From NCBI GenBank assembly GCA_964617015.1, contig CAZTVG010000006.1, positions 1 through 42,708 of the forward strand: DNA of 42,708 nt, given 5' to 3'. The notes under the pieces are model-generated. The model did not search any database, had not been told where the DNA came from, and saw only the letters and a list, made by a program, of their open reading frames with translations. Made by a program: the position numbers and the translations under genes. This DNA comes from ASMP01 sp964617015. Its GTDB lineage: Archaea; Nanobdellota; Nanobdellia; Pacearchaeales; GW2011-AR1. Numbering within the stretch: the stretch's first letter is position 1; every line of letters starts with the position of its first letter. Shown here piece by piece: positions 6,542 through 13,101 of the stretch.

Positions 6542-6797
6542 TAAAATAATTAGTTTTGTTGCAAGAAGTAAAAGAAGAATAGAAGTTTTAAAATTATTAT
6601 TGAATGGAAAAAAAAGCCAACCAGAGATAATGAAAACAACAAATATGTATAAAGCACATACTTCTAGAACACTTAAAGAGTTGTTAGAGAGAAAATTAAT
6701 CGTTTGTAGAAATCCAGAAGATAGATCTTTTAAGTTCTATAGAATCACTCCTTTGGGAAAGAAAGTGTTAGGGGAAGTTAATAATATTACTAATTAA
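6531..6797 (+). CDS. Winged-helix transcriptional regulator (ArsR/MarR-like)
   Basis: The 88-residue product is almost only a DNA-binding domain. A first helix pair (SKRRIEVLKLLLNGKKSQPEI) is followed by a recognition helix (YKAHTSRTLKELLERKLIVC) and a wing (NPEDRSFKFYRITPLGKKVL). It is close to archaeal stand-alone winged-helix regulators. A TATA-like AATAAAAAATAT about 24 bases upstream suggests a leaderless transcript. The repeated boxes over its start make autoregulation likely, and the divergent membrane-protein operon is the obvious further target. Confidence 0.75.
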   Translation: MSNPKIISFVARSKRRIEVLKLLLNGKKSQPEIMKTTNMYKAHTSRTLKELLERKLIVCRNPEDRSFKFYRITPLGKKVLGEVNNITN

Positions 6798-6800
6798 CTT

Positions 6801-6950
6801 TTACTTCCATCCCATTTTTTGAAATATATTTTCTATCATAAGAAGCATGCCCTTACCCTCTTTCGTTAAGTCATTCTTTCTCTTTAGTTTTAAACAGTCT
6901 TTTCTTTCTTCTTCTAAGAATTTTTTTAGTTTTTTTAATTCGGTTTGCAT
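6801..6950 (-). CDS. Small basic helical protein, 49 residues
   Basis: This minus-strand frame encodes a lysine-rich, strongly helical peptide beginning MQTELKKLKKFLEEERKDCL and ending IFQKMGWK. GGAG and GAGG occur 15-25 bases before the ATG, and a TATA-like TTTAAATA lies 40-50 bases upstream, beside the 12-bp palindrome. It is divergent from the gene at 7026 and convergent with the regulator at 6531. The codon pattern is protein-like but the length makes this tentative. A small antitoxin or DNA-binding cofactor is possible. Confidence 0.4.
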   Translation of the reverse strand: MQTELKKLKKFLEEERKDCLKLKRKNDLTKEGKGMLLMIENIFQKMGWK

Positions 6951-6984
6951 TTTAGGCTGATGCCTTTCCTCTACTCCTTTACTA

Positions 6985-6996
6985 AGGGTTAACCCT
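6985..6996. promoter_or_regulatory. 12-bp perfect palindrome between divergent small genes
   Basis: AGGGTTAACCCT is a perfect palindrome directly next to TTTAAA, the probable TATA region for the plus-strand gene at 7026. Its position between two divergent small genes, one of them a putative DNA-binding protein, makes it a good operator candidate. Confidence 0.45.
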
Positions 6997-7025
6997 ATTT
7001 AAAGATTTATCCTTTATAAAAGATA

Positions 7026-7250
7026 ATGAAAAAGAGAAGAGAGGCTATAGATGTGGCAAAGGAAATTTATATTTTTCTTAAAAAGAACAAATCAGAAGAG
7101 TACTCAATAAATAATATTTCAAGAAATATGAGAGCTAAATATGAAATGATAAGTAAATGTTTGACTTTCTTAAAAGCTGTTGATTTAGCCAAAGAGAGAA
7201 AAGGTAACAAAAAACCAATTTCAGAGAGATTTTTTAGTTTTAAGAGATAG
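7026..7250 (+). CDS. Small winged-helix-like DNA-binding protein
   Basis: The 74-residue basic protein has a helix DVAKEIYIFLKKNKSEEYSI, then NNISRNMRAKYEMISKCLTFLKAVDLAKER (helix-turn-helix with a probable recognition helix at residues 40-55) and a short basic tail that may be the wing. The TATA-like box is about 25 bases upstream, so the transcript is probably leaderless. It stands alone between the palindrome at 6985 and the convergent Nudix gene. The regulator call rests on the pattern alone. Confidence 0.55.
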   Translation: MKKRREAIDVAKEIYIFLKKNKSEEYSINNISRNMRAKYEMISKCLTFLKAVDLAKERKGNKKPISERFFSFKR

Positions 7251-7315
7251 AAATGAATGGTAGCTGTAGTCCCACCTGCTACCCTCTCAGGCTTTTGTTT
7301 AAAAAGTTAAAATCT

Positions 7316-7723
7316 CTATTTTTGGGTATAGATAGATTTTTTCATCTCTGAATACTTATCAATAATCCACCTTGTTCTGCTTGAAATTCTTAATTTACAT
7401 CCAGGTTTCCAATAGGCAAGATATTTTATTTCATGTCTGGGTCTTGTATGGCCATAAGCTTTTATTAAGAAAACTTTAGTATGGTTTTTTACACCTCCTT
7501 TTCTTGTATGCCATTTTCCCCCATGATAACTAAACAAATAAGTTCTCTTCTTAGTCAACAATCCTGTTTCCTCCCTCAACTCTCTCATAGCAGCATGCTT
7601 TCTACTTTCACCTCTATCAGCTCCGCCTCCGGGTAAAGCAAATACTTTTCTTCTTCCTGCAACGACTAAAATTCCTTTAGGAGTCTCAACAAGTGCCACA
7701 CCTTTTCTTCTTATTCTGACCAT
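7316..7723 (-). CDS. Nudix hydrolase
   Basis: The 135-residue protein has a complete Nudix box at residues 33-55 (G-x5-E39-x7-R47-E48-L-x-E51-E52-x-G54-L). The glutamates bind divalent metal, and the family cleaves nucleoside diphosphates linked to another group. The N-terminus RIRRKGVALVETPKGILVVA is the usual first strand pair. The C-terminal half is basic with several aromatics. No membrane segment is present. The substrate cannot be told from sequence; house-cleaning of damaged nucleotides or removal of a nucleotide signal are options. It is a single minus-strand gene in the element. Confidence 0.88.
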   Translation of the reverse strand: MVRIRRKGVALVETPKGILVVAGRRKVFALPGGGADRGESRKHAAMRELREETGLLTKKRTYLFSYHGGKWHTRKGGVKNHTKVFLIKAYGHTRPRHEIKYLAYWKPGCKLRISSRTRWIIDKYSEMKKSIYTQK

Positions 7724-7792
7724 TTAATAATAAAATCAGTGATTGAGTCTATTTAAGAATAACTTTTTATATCTTAAAATATATGTTTTTTT

Positions 7793-8236
7793 ATGAAAGA
7801 GAATTGGATTAAAAAACATCCTGTTTGGACAGGAGTTATTGGTGTTATAGTATTGTTTGTTTTGATAGGTATTTTTAGTGGAGGAGATAATACTTCTACA
7901 AACACACAATCAAATCAAAATACTGGTGGAAATTCAGGTTCGGAATCTTCTGCGATTGAAATGATGGAAGCTGCTTTTATTGGAGGTCATTCACAAGGAG
8001 AAATAAAAACACTCATTGATGCAACAATGCGATTAAATTCTCTGCCACTTACAGAAGAAAATTACCAAAGATTAGGAAGTGTTTTAGTATCTCTTAGAAA
8101 AGAAACAGGGGTTTCTGAAATGGATATTCTTACTTGCATGAAGGCCGCAGATTACAGAAATAGTGTTGGAGGAGACATAACCCCTGAAAAAGCAGTTACG
8201 GATTCTGCTGCGATTTGTGCAGCCCTTCTCGCTTAA
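7793..8236 (+). CDS. Membrane-anchored helical extracytoplasmic protein
   Basis: The product has 147 residues. ENWIKKHPVW precedes a hydrophobic helix (TGVIGVIVLFVLIGIF, residues about 13-28), then a Ser/Thr/Asn/Gln-rich linker (29-53) and a helical domain of about 90 residues. The domain has two Cys (in LTCMKAADYR and AAICAALLA) that could form a disulfide outside the cell. The anchor matches that of the next gene, 9 bases downstream, so the two form a unit. TATA-like sequence TTTTTATATC about 25 bases upstream supports this start. Function unknown. Confidence 0.65.
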   Translation: MKENWIKKHPVWTGVIGVIVLFVLIGIFSGGDNTSTNTQSNQNTGGNSGSESSAIEMMEAAFIGGHSQGEIKTLIDATMRLNSLPLTEENYQRLGSVLVSLRKETGVSEMDILTCMKAADYRNSVGGDITPEKAVTDSAAICAALLA

Positions 8237-8245
8237 AAAATAAAA

Positions 8246-9271
8246 ATGAAAGACTGGATTAAAGAACATAAAATTTGGAGTATCATTATAACTTTATTAG
8301 TCCTTTCTTTTGTGGTTGTTATATTTTTTCCAGAAGATTCAGAACAGAAAGGTTTAACAGGAAAAGTTATTGAGGGAGATATTCAAAATACTTCTGAACA
8401 GGTAGAAAACCAAGAGGATCAAGAAAATTATCAATCTTCTCAATTAGAAGAAGAAAACCAAACTCCAGAAATCCAAGAAGAAATTATCTCTCTTTGTATT
8501 GACTCTGATGATGGTAAAGATTACTATACAAAAGGATACATTACACATAGTGATGGAACTAAGGAATATGACGAATGTGATACTTGGAATCCAGGATATG
8601 AAAAACACGTTATAGAATATTATTGCATATCTACTGGTTATGGCCAAACTAATTATGGCTGTCCTTATGGCTGCTCTGAAGGTAGATGCAATTCAGAGCC
8701 ACAAGAATCAAATTATTTTACAGTAACCAGGGTTATTGACGGCGACACGATTGAGATCAATACTGGTGAGAGAGTTAGATTAATATGCATTGACACCCCG
8801 GAAACTTCCGAACCCGGTTACCAAGAAGCGAAAACTTATCTGACCAACCTGATTTTAAATAAAGAGGTTTATCTGGAAAAAGATGTTTCTGAAACCGACA
8901 GATACGGAAGGTTGTTGAGATATATTTATACTAAAGAAGATTGCACAGATTTGGCCGATTGTTTTGTCAATCTGAAAATTGTTTTGTATGGTTATGGTGG
9001 GACCTATCCTTATTATCCTGATACAACTCTATGCCCTCAAATCGAAAATGCCGAAGAAATTGCGAGAGAGAATCATTTAGGAATCTGGGCAGATATTGAG
9101 ACCACACCTTCTGGTTTTGAATATATCTGTAGTTATAATGCTTACAACTGTGACGATTTCAGCACTCACGCGCAGGCGCAAACAGTGTATGAAGCCTGTG
9201 GTGGATTAAGCAACGATGTCCACAGGTTAGACCGGGATGAGGATGGTTTGGCTTGTGAAAGTCTGCCTTAG
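8246..9271 (+). CDS. Surface-anchored staphylococcal-type nuclease with Excalibur domain
   Basis: The protein has 341 residues. Residues 1-28 are a signal anchor (MKDWIKEHKIWSIIITLLVL). Residues 31-80 are an acidic Gln/Glu-rich linker. Residues about 82-149 are a Cys-rich module of the C-x-DSD-x-GK-x-Y type with a CPYGCSEGRC end, common in exported archaeal proteins. Residues about 157-282 are an SNase domain with VIDGDTIEI, LICIDTPET and DRYGRLLRYIY, which carry the catalytic Asp, Arg and Glu positions. Residues 293-340 are an Excalibur calcium-binding domain with DRDEDGLACE. The enzyme would cut nucleic acid outside the cell, for nutrient salvage or against competing DNA. Confidence 0.88.
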   Translation: MKDWIKEHKIWSIIITLLVLSFVVVIFFPEDSEQKGLTGKVIEGDIQNTSEQVENQEDQENYQSSQLEEENQTPEIQEEIISLCIDSDDGKDYYTKGYITHSDGTKEYDECDTWNPGYEKHVIEYYCISTGYGQTNYGCPYGCSEGRCNSEPQESNYFTVTRVIDGDTIEINTGERVRLICIDTPETSEPGYQEAKTYLTNLILNKEVYLEKDVSETDRYGRLLRYIYTKEDCTDLADCFVNLKIVLYGYGGTYPYYPDTTLCPQIENAEEIARENHLGIWADIETTPSGFEYICSYNAYNCDDFSTHAQAQTVYEACGGLSNDVHRLDRDEDGLACESLP

Positions 9272-9308
9272 TAGAAAACTATAAAATTGCATATTTCTTG
9301 GGGAATTT

Positions 9309-9995
9309 ATGGGATGGGAAGATCGAAAAATATACACAGACAAAAAGAAGTTCATTGAATCTGAATTAAATAGGATAAAAATTGGCTTATCAAAAATGCT
9401 TGATAAACTACCAAATAAAGAACTTCCTTTTATGGAACCTCATTTAAGAGTATTATATTTTGAAACTTATTTTTTGCTTGCCTATGAGTTTTATAATGCT
9501 TCTTTAGTATTGATGGGGATCCTTTTAGAAAATATCACAAAAGAAAGATTATTTCTTGATGGGATAAAAGACGAAGAATTAGAGGAAATGACTTTTGGTC
9601 GAGCCATCAATAAATGTGAAGAAATGAAAATTTTAAACAGTCAAGAACTAGGTTTTTTAAAAAAGAAAAAACAAGAGCTGCGAGATCCTTATGCCCATTA
9701 TAATAAAATGAAATTATCTAAGGATGTTTATTTTCCAACGTGGAAAATTAAGAATCCTGTAGAAAAATTAATTGCTTTGGATAAAAGAGTAAGAAGGGGG
9801 GAATTAACAGAATTGCAAGCTAGGCAAGAATTAATAAAAGGAATAAAACCTGAACTAATGAGTTCTAAAGAATTTAAACCAATGGCCCAAATAGCTAAAA
9901 GTGAAAAGGAAAAAGGAAGTGCTGTTGATATTTTTTTAGAAATAAATACATTTACAAGAAAATTTGCTGAAAAATACTTCAAACCAAAAAAATGA
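9309..9995 (+). CDS. HEPN-like helical protein with Rx4H motif
   Basis: The 228-residue protein is all-helical by pattern. A hydrophobic helix pair (LRVLYFETYFLLAYEFYNAS, then LVLMGILLENITKERLF) is followed by a helix ending in ELRDPYAHYNKMK. R125-D-P-Y-A-H130 is the R-x4-H signature of HEPN domains, many of which are RNases in toxin, abortive-infection and CRISPR systems. The residues after 140 are basic and not recognised. A TATA-like box about 28 bases upstream starts a unit: the stop overlaps the next ATG (ATGA), and that gene overlaps the GHKL-ATPase gene. Catalytic activity is inferred; related HEPN folds can be non-catalytic. Confidence 0.6.
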   Translation: MGWEDRKIYTDKKKFIESELNRIKIGLSKMLDKLPNKELPFMEPHLRVLYFETYFLLAYEFYNASLVLMGILLENITKERLFLDGIKDEELEEMTFGRAINKCEEMKILNSQELGFLKKKKQELRDPYAHYNKMKLSKDVYFPTWKIKNPVEKLIALDKRVRRGELTELQARQELIKGIKPELMSSKEFKPMAQIAKSEKEKGSAVDIFLEINTFTRKFAEKYFKPKK

Positions 9996-10354
9996 TAGAA
10001 TTAATAGAAAATGTATCAACATGGCAAAAATGGACTGGTGGTTCTTTAATTGTAGTATTACTTTTTTTATCTTTTCTTTATCTTTCAGGAGAAAAGGAAG
10101 CAGTAGAGCTTCCCTCAACTATTAATGAAGCAAAACAGAATGTTACAAAGGAAGTAATAGAAGAATCTAAAGGGATTGTGGGGGCATTCCATGAAGCAGG
10201 AGTCAACATGGCAGAAGACGTAGACGACCCTGTTGTGAAGAAGCAGATAATAGGCCTGATGACTTTTTCTGGATTTATGTTGTTTTTAATTATAGTTCTT
10301 TCTGTTTTAAAAGCGATGGGGGTAAGAATATGGATAAAAGAAAATTTGATTTAA
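9992..10354 (+). CDS. Two-helix membrane protein of the HEPN-GHKL operon
   Basis: The 120-residue protein has membrane segments at about residues 16-32 (GSLIVVLLFLSFLYLSG) and 88-108 (LMTFSGFMLFLIIVLSVLKA). A helical, charged middle region of about 50 residues joins them (INEAKQNVTKEVIEESKGIV, then VNMAEDVDDPVV). It overlaps the HEPN-like gene by 4 bases and the GHKL-ATPase gene by 25, so it is translated with both. The layout would place the middle loop on one face of the membrane. A membrane effector or anchor for the other two proteins is plausible by context only. Confidence 0.6.
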   Translation: MIELIENVSTWQKWTGGSLIVVLLFLSFLYLSGEKEAVELPSTINEAKQNVTKEVIEESKGIVGAFHEAGVNMAEDVDDPVVKKQIIGLMTFSGFMLFLIIVLSVLKAMGVRIWIKENLI

Positions 10355-11727
10355 ATATAGAAAAAATTTTAGAAGACTGGGAGGTTTATCATGCAATAAG
10401 AGAAGTTATAGCAAATGCCATAGATGAACAATTATTAACAAATAGTAAGGATATAGATATTTTTAAAGATGAACAAGGAAAATGGCATATTAGAGATTAT
10501 GGAAGAGGATTAAAATATCATCATTTGACACAAAATGAGAATAAAGAAAAGTTGAATAATCCAGAATTAGTTATTGGAAAATTTGGGGTTGGGTTAAAGG
10601 ATGGTTTAGCTACTTTCTTCCGTCACAAAGTTAAAATATTGATAATCTCCAAGCATGAAGGGATTACTTTAGAAATGTCTCCCAAGGAGGGATTTGGAGA
10701 TATAAAAACCCTTCATGCAGTTGTTTCAGAGTCTATAGATAAAAACTTTAAAGGAACAGAATTTATTTTAGGTGACGTAAAACAAAAAGATATAGAGACT
10801 GCAAAAGAATTTTTCTTAAAATTTTCAGATGAAGAATTATTAGAAAAAACGCAATATGGCTCAGTTTTAAAAAAAGGAAAAAAGAAGGCAAGAATTTATA
10901 TTAATGGTTTAAGAGTTGCTGAAGAAGAAAATTTTCTCTTTTCATATAATATCACATCTATAACAAAGACAATGAGAAAGGCCCTTAATAGAGAAAGGAC
11001 TCATGTTGGAAGAACGGCATATACTGATAGAGTCAAATCTATCCTTCTAGAATGCAAGAATAAAGAAGTAGCTGAAATGTTAATTGATGATTTAAAGGAA
11101 TATGAAACAGGGGAAATACATGATGAATTAAAATGGAGCGATGTTGAAGTTCATGCATGCAAATTATTAAACGCAAAAGACAAGGTAATATTTCTAACAC
11201 CAAATGAACTTATTGAAGCAAAGGATATGGTGGATAGAGCAAAAAATGATGGTTATAAGATTATCTCAATACCAGAAAATGTTAAGGAAAAAATAAGGGG
11301 GTTAAAAGACTTTGAAGGAAATTCTATAAGAGATTTAGAGGAATATGAAACTGAATGGAATGAAAGCTTTAAATTTAAGTTTGTAGATCCTTCCAAATTA
11401 ACAAATACTGAGAAAAATATATTTAAGAGAACTAAAGATATTTTTGATTTAATTGGGGGAAAGCCAAAGAATATCAAAAAAGTATTAATCTCTGAAACCA
11501 TGAGATTAGAACTTGGAAGTTATAGTGAATCTGTAGGATTATGGGATACACCCAATATTATAATTAAAAGATCCCAACTTAAAGATCTAAAATCTTATGC
11601 AGGAACCCTTTTACATGAGAGTGCTCATGCTATAAGTGGGGAGCCTGATGTTTCAAGAGAATTTGAAACTAAATTAACAGATCTATTGGGAATTATATCT
11701 AAAAAATTTATAAAAGAAAAAGGATAA
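10330..11727 (+). CDS. GHKL-fold ATPase with C-terminal HExxH zincin-like motif
   Basis: The product has 465 residues. The N-terminal third has all GHKL (Hsp90/MutL/MORC-type) ATP-binding boxes: E25-VIANAID (N box, Glu as general base, Asn for Mg), D56-YGRG (ATP-lid G1), GKFGVGLKDG (83-92, G2) and G-T-E-F (142-145). The middle 150-400 is a transducer-like region. Near the end LLHESAHAIS carries H429-E-x-x-H433, with Glu residues 11-13 positions later (REFET) as third-ligand candidates, as in zinc metalloproteases. ATP-driven dimerisation may gate a protease. It is the last gene of the overlapping HEPN/membrane unit in a mobile element. The ATPase call is firm; the protease is probable. Confidence 0.82.
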   Translation: MDKRKFDLNIEKILEDWEVYHAIREVIANAIDEQLLTNSKDIDIFKDEQGKWHIRDYGRGLKYHHLTQNENKEKLNNPELVIGKFGVGLKDGLATFFRHKVKILIISKHEGITLEMSPKEGFGDIKTLHAVVSESIDKNFKGTEFILGDVKQKDIETAKEFFLKFSDEELLEKTQYGSVLKKGKKKARIYINGLRVAEEENFLFSYNITSITKTMRKALNRERTHVGRTAYTDRVKSILLECKNKEVAEMLIDDLKEYETGEIHDELKWSDVEVHACKLLNAKDKVIFLTPNELIEAKDMVDRAKNDGYKIISIPENVKEKIRGLKDFEGNSIRDLEEYETEWNESFKFKFVDPSKLTNTEKNIFKRTKDIFDLIGGKPKNIKKVLISETMRLELGSYSESVGLWDTPNIIIKRSQLKDLKSYAGTLLHESAHAISGEPDVSREFETKLTDLLGIISKKFIKEKG

Positions 11728-13011
11728 TTAATCTTCAATCTTAATAATCTTAATTGGAGACCCTATCTGTTTATCCCCCTCATAAAATGCTTCTTCATCA
11801 GTATCATAAACAGCTTCACCTTTAGCAAATTTGAATAATATTTTTTTTAGATTTTCTATTTCTCTTTTGGTGCTTTCTAATCTTTGCCCTTGCAACTTGC
11901 TTAACTCTTTAGTTCTTTCCAGGTCCTCTTCAATCTTTCGCATATTGCTCTCATAGACTTTCTTTTTTGGTTTCTTCCTATCAAGAGCCAAGAAATTAAT
12001 ATAACGATCAATAATCCTCGAAGAGGGGTTATGGCCTAGTCTTGCATTAACTTCATCCCTGCTCCACTCTTTTTTTAAGAGATCACAGGACATACTGCTT
12101 CTCAAAACTTTCCAGGTAACTTTTTTTCCTTCAGGAAGAGTTCGAGCTTGTGCTTTTTCAGCAGCTCTTTCTAAAAACAACGTGGCTGCTTTCATTCCGA
12201 ATTTAAATAATTTATCATCGCTGTGGATCTCGCTTAATGGTCTATCTTTCATCCATTTATTTGAGATTACCTTATTTGTTGGTTTTACATTTTCCAAAAC
12301 AATGTCAAGATATTTTACAGTTTCAGGATAATTATTTATCTCGCTCCTTGGGGTTCTACTTCTCTTTAACTTTTCCTTGCTTAGGATAACTAAATACTCT
12401 GGCTCTTTTGTGTCTTCATTAATCTGCCTCTTGAAATCATCTTTCTCTAATTCTAACAAACTTCCGATATTTTCTCCAATATCAAAAGCAAGCCACAACA
12501 AACACCTGTGCTCTGGAGAAATAGCACAGTCAACAATTTTTCTGAATGTGGTTTCGTCAATAAATTTAACAGGATTCTTAGAATCATCTCTTCCTCTTAT
12601 TTGAAAATCACTAAAAATTTCTCTTGCAAGATGCCCTTTTTTCACAATGTCAAATAACTTGCCCTGGAGCATTTGATAATACAAACTCCTATCAGCATAT
12701 CTTGTCCCTTTCTTGGTTTTGATAACACCATCTTCAAGATGATCAATTAATTTTTTGATGTCAGATTTCTTTAATGTTTTCCAGTCTCTATTTTTGAACC
12801 AGTTATTCAATTGTCTTAATCTTCCAACATAACCCTGAAGAGTCTTATAAGACCTTTCATCAACCTCGCTAAGGCCCTCTTTTCTCTTTAACTTATATTC
12901 TTCATATTCAAGGAACCTCTTGATTGTTTTTCGATTGTTGGGATTAACATTAGGGTCTTCTAATAATGCTTTTTTGTGGTAATGATACCTCTCTTTAAAC
13001 ATAGAATACAT
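11728..13011 (-). CDS. Tyrosine recombinase (integrase) of the element
   Basis: The product has 427 residues. An N-terminal SAM-like core-binding domain (about 45-130) precedes the catalytic domain (about 150-345). KVLR at 301-304 (Lys in place of the usual His), GH at 326-327 and the nucleophile candidate Y337 (DRYINF) fit archaeal integrases with a K-x-x-R motif. At the position of the first catalytic Arg (normally G-L-R-I) the sequence is G-E-N-I-G, so Asn181 replaces Arg. Residues 356-395 form a coiled coil. The gene starts 49 bases from the right core, the usual place for an integrase next to its attP. It is convergent with, and touches, the GHKL gene. Confidence 0.88.
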   Translation of the reverse strand: MYSMFKERYHYHKKALLEDPNVNPNNRKTIKRFLEYEEYKLKRKEGLSEVDERSYKTLQGYVGRLRQLNNWFKNRDWKTLKKSDIKKLIDHLEDGVIKTKKGTRYADRSLYYQMLQGKLFDIVKKGHLAREIFSDFQIRGRDDSKNPVKFIDETTFRKIVDCAISPEHRCLLWLAFDIGENIGSLLELEKDDFKRQINEDTKEPEYLVILSKEKLKRSRTPRSEINNYPETVKYLDIVLENVKPTNKVISNKWMKDRPLSEIHSDDKLFKFGMKAATLFLERAAEKAQARTLPEGKKVTWKVLRSSMSCDLLKKEWSRDEVNARLGHNPSSRIIDRYINFLALDRKKPKKKVYESNMRKIEEDLERTKELSKLQGQRLESTKREIENLKKILFKFAKGEAVYDTDEEAFYEGDKQIGSPIKIIKIED

Positions 13012-13038
13012 AGGTTATTAGGCCTTATAAATGTTGTT

Positions 13039-13063
13039 AAAAGGAAGGTTTATATTACGCTCG
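13039..13063. repeat. Right attachment arm, inverted relative to 55-81
   Basis: This segment just inside the right core reads AAAAGGAAGGTTTATATTAC and then GCTCG. The left arm, read inverted, gives AAAAGGGAAGCTTTTTATTA and then AGCTTG. The segment also spans the upstream region of the integrase gene, so recombinase binding here could repress its own promoter. Confidence 0.65.
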
Positions 13064-13071
13064 GTGTAAAC
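13060..13071. other. Right attachment site core of the integrated element
   Basis: Exact copy of the 12 bases at 44-55. The 7-base anticodon loop is at 13064-13070. On the tRNA side the anticodon stem continues as CGAGACG; on the element side unrelated sequence follows. Confidence 0.88.
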
Positions 13072-13101
13072 GAGACGTCGTAACCACTAGACCACGGGAC
13101 C
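13060..13101 (-). tRNA. tRNA-Val(UAC), 5' half, separated from its 3' half by the element
   Basis: On the minus strand this begins GGTCCCGTGGTCTAGTGGTT, giving the 5' acceptor strand and D arm, then GAC and the anticodon stem-loop TCTCG-TTTACAC-CGAG, after which element sequence starts. It is complementary in structure to the half at 13-55. With the element in place the transcript would lack the T arm and 3' acceptor strand, so it cannot fold as a tRNA. Confidence 0.9.

Larger units (their letters stand above)
48..13070. mobile_element. Integrated plasmid-like element in tRNA-Val (about 13.0 kb)
   Basis: The two halves of one tRNA-Val gene are separated by 13,016 bp bounded by a 12-bp direct repeat. 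The interval carries a tyrosine recombinase at its right end, a primase-helicase, many small DNA-binding proteins and surface proteins. Genes of archaeal core metabolism are absent inside and resume outside. No capsid, portal or large terminase gene is recognisable, so an integrative plasmid is more likely than a complete provirus. The recombinase gene is whole rather than split by integration, unlike SSV-type fuselloviral integration. The 12-bp core is too short to rebuild the tRNA, so insertion breaks the gene. Confidence 0.88.

Noticed and set aside
44..13071. Complete provirus.
   Set aside because: Small HTH genes resembling terminase small subunits were considered, but no large terminase, portal, capsid or packaging ATPase is present in the 13 kb.
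13..13101. Trans-spliced split tRNA of the Nanoarchaeum type, suggested by complementary sequences flanking the two tRNA-Val halves.
   Set aside because: Both halves contain the whole anticodon loop and part of the stem. A bulge-helix-bulge cut at the usual 37/38 position in the 5' half has no matching site in the 3' half, so joining would duplicate bases. The complementary flanks fit inverted recombinase arms better, and an integrase lies beside them.
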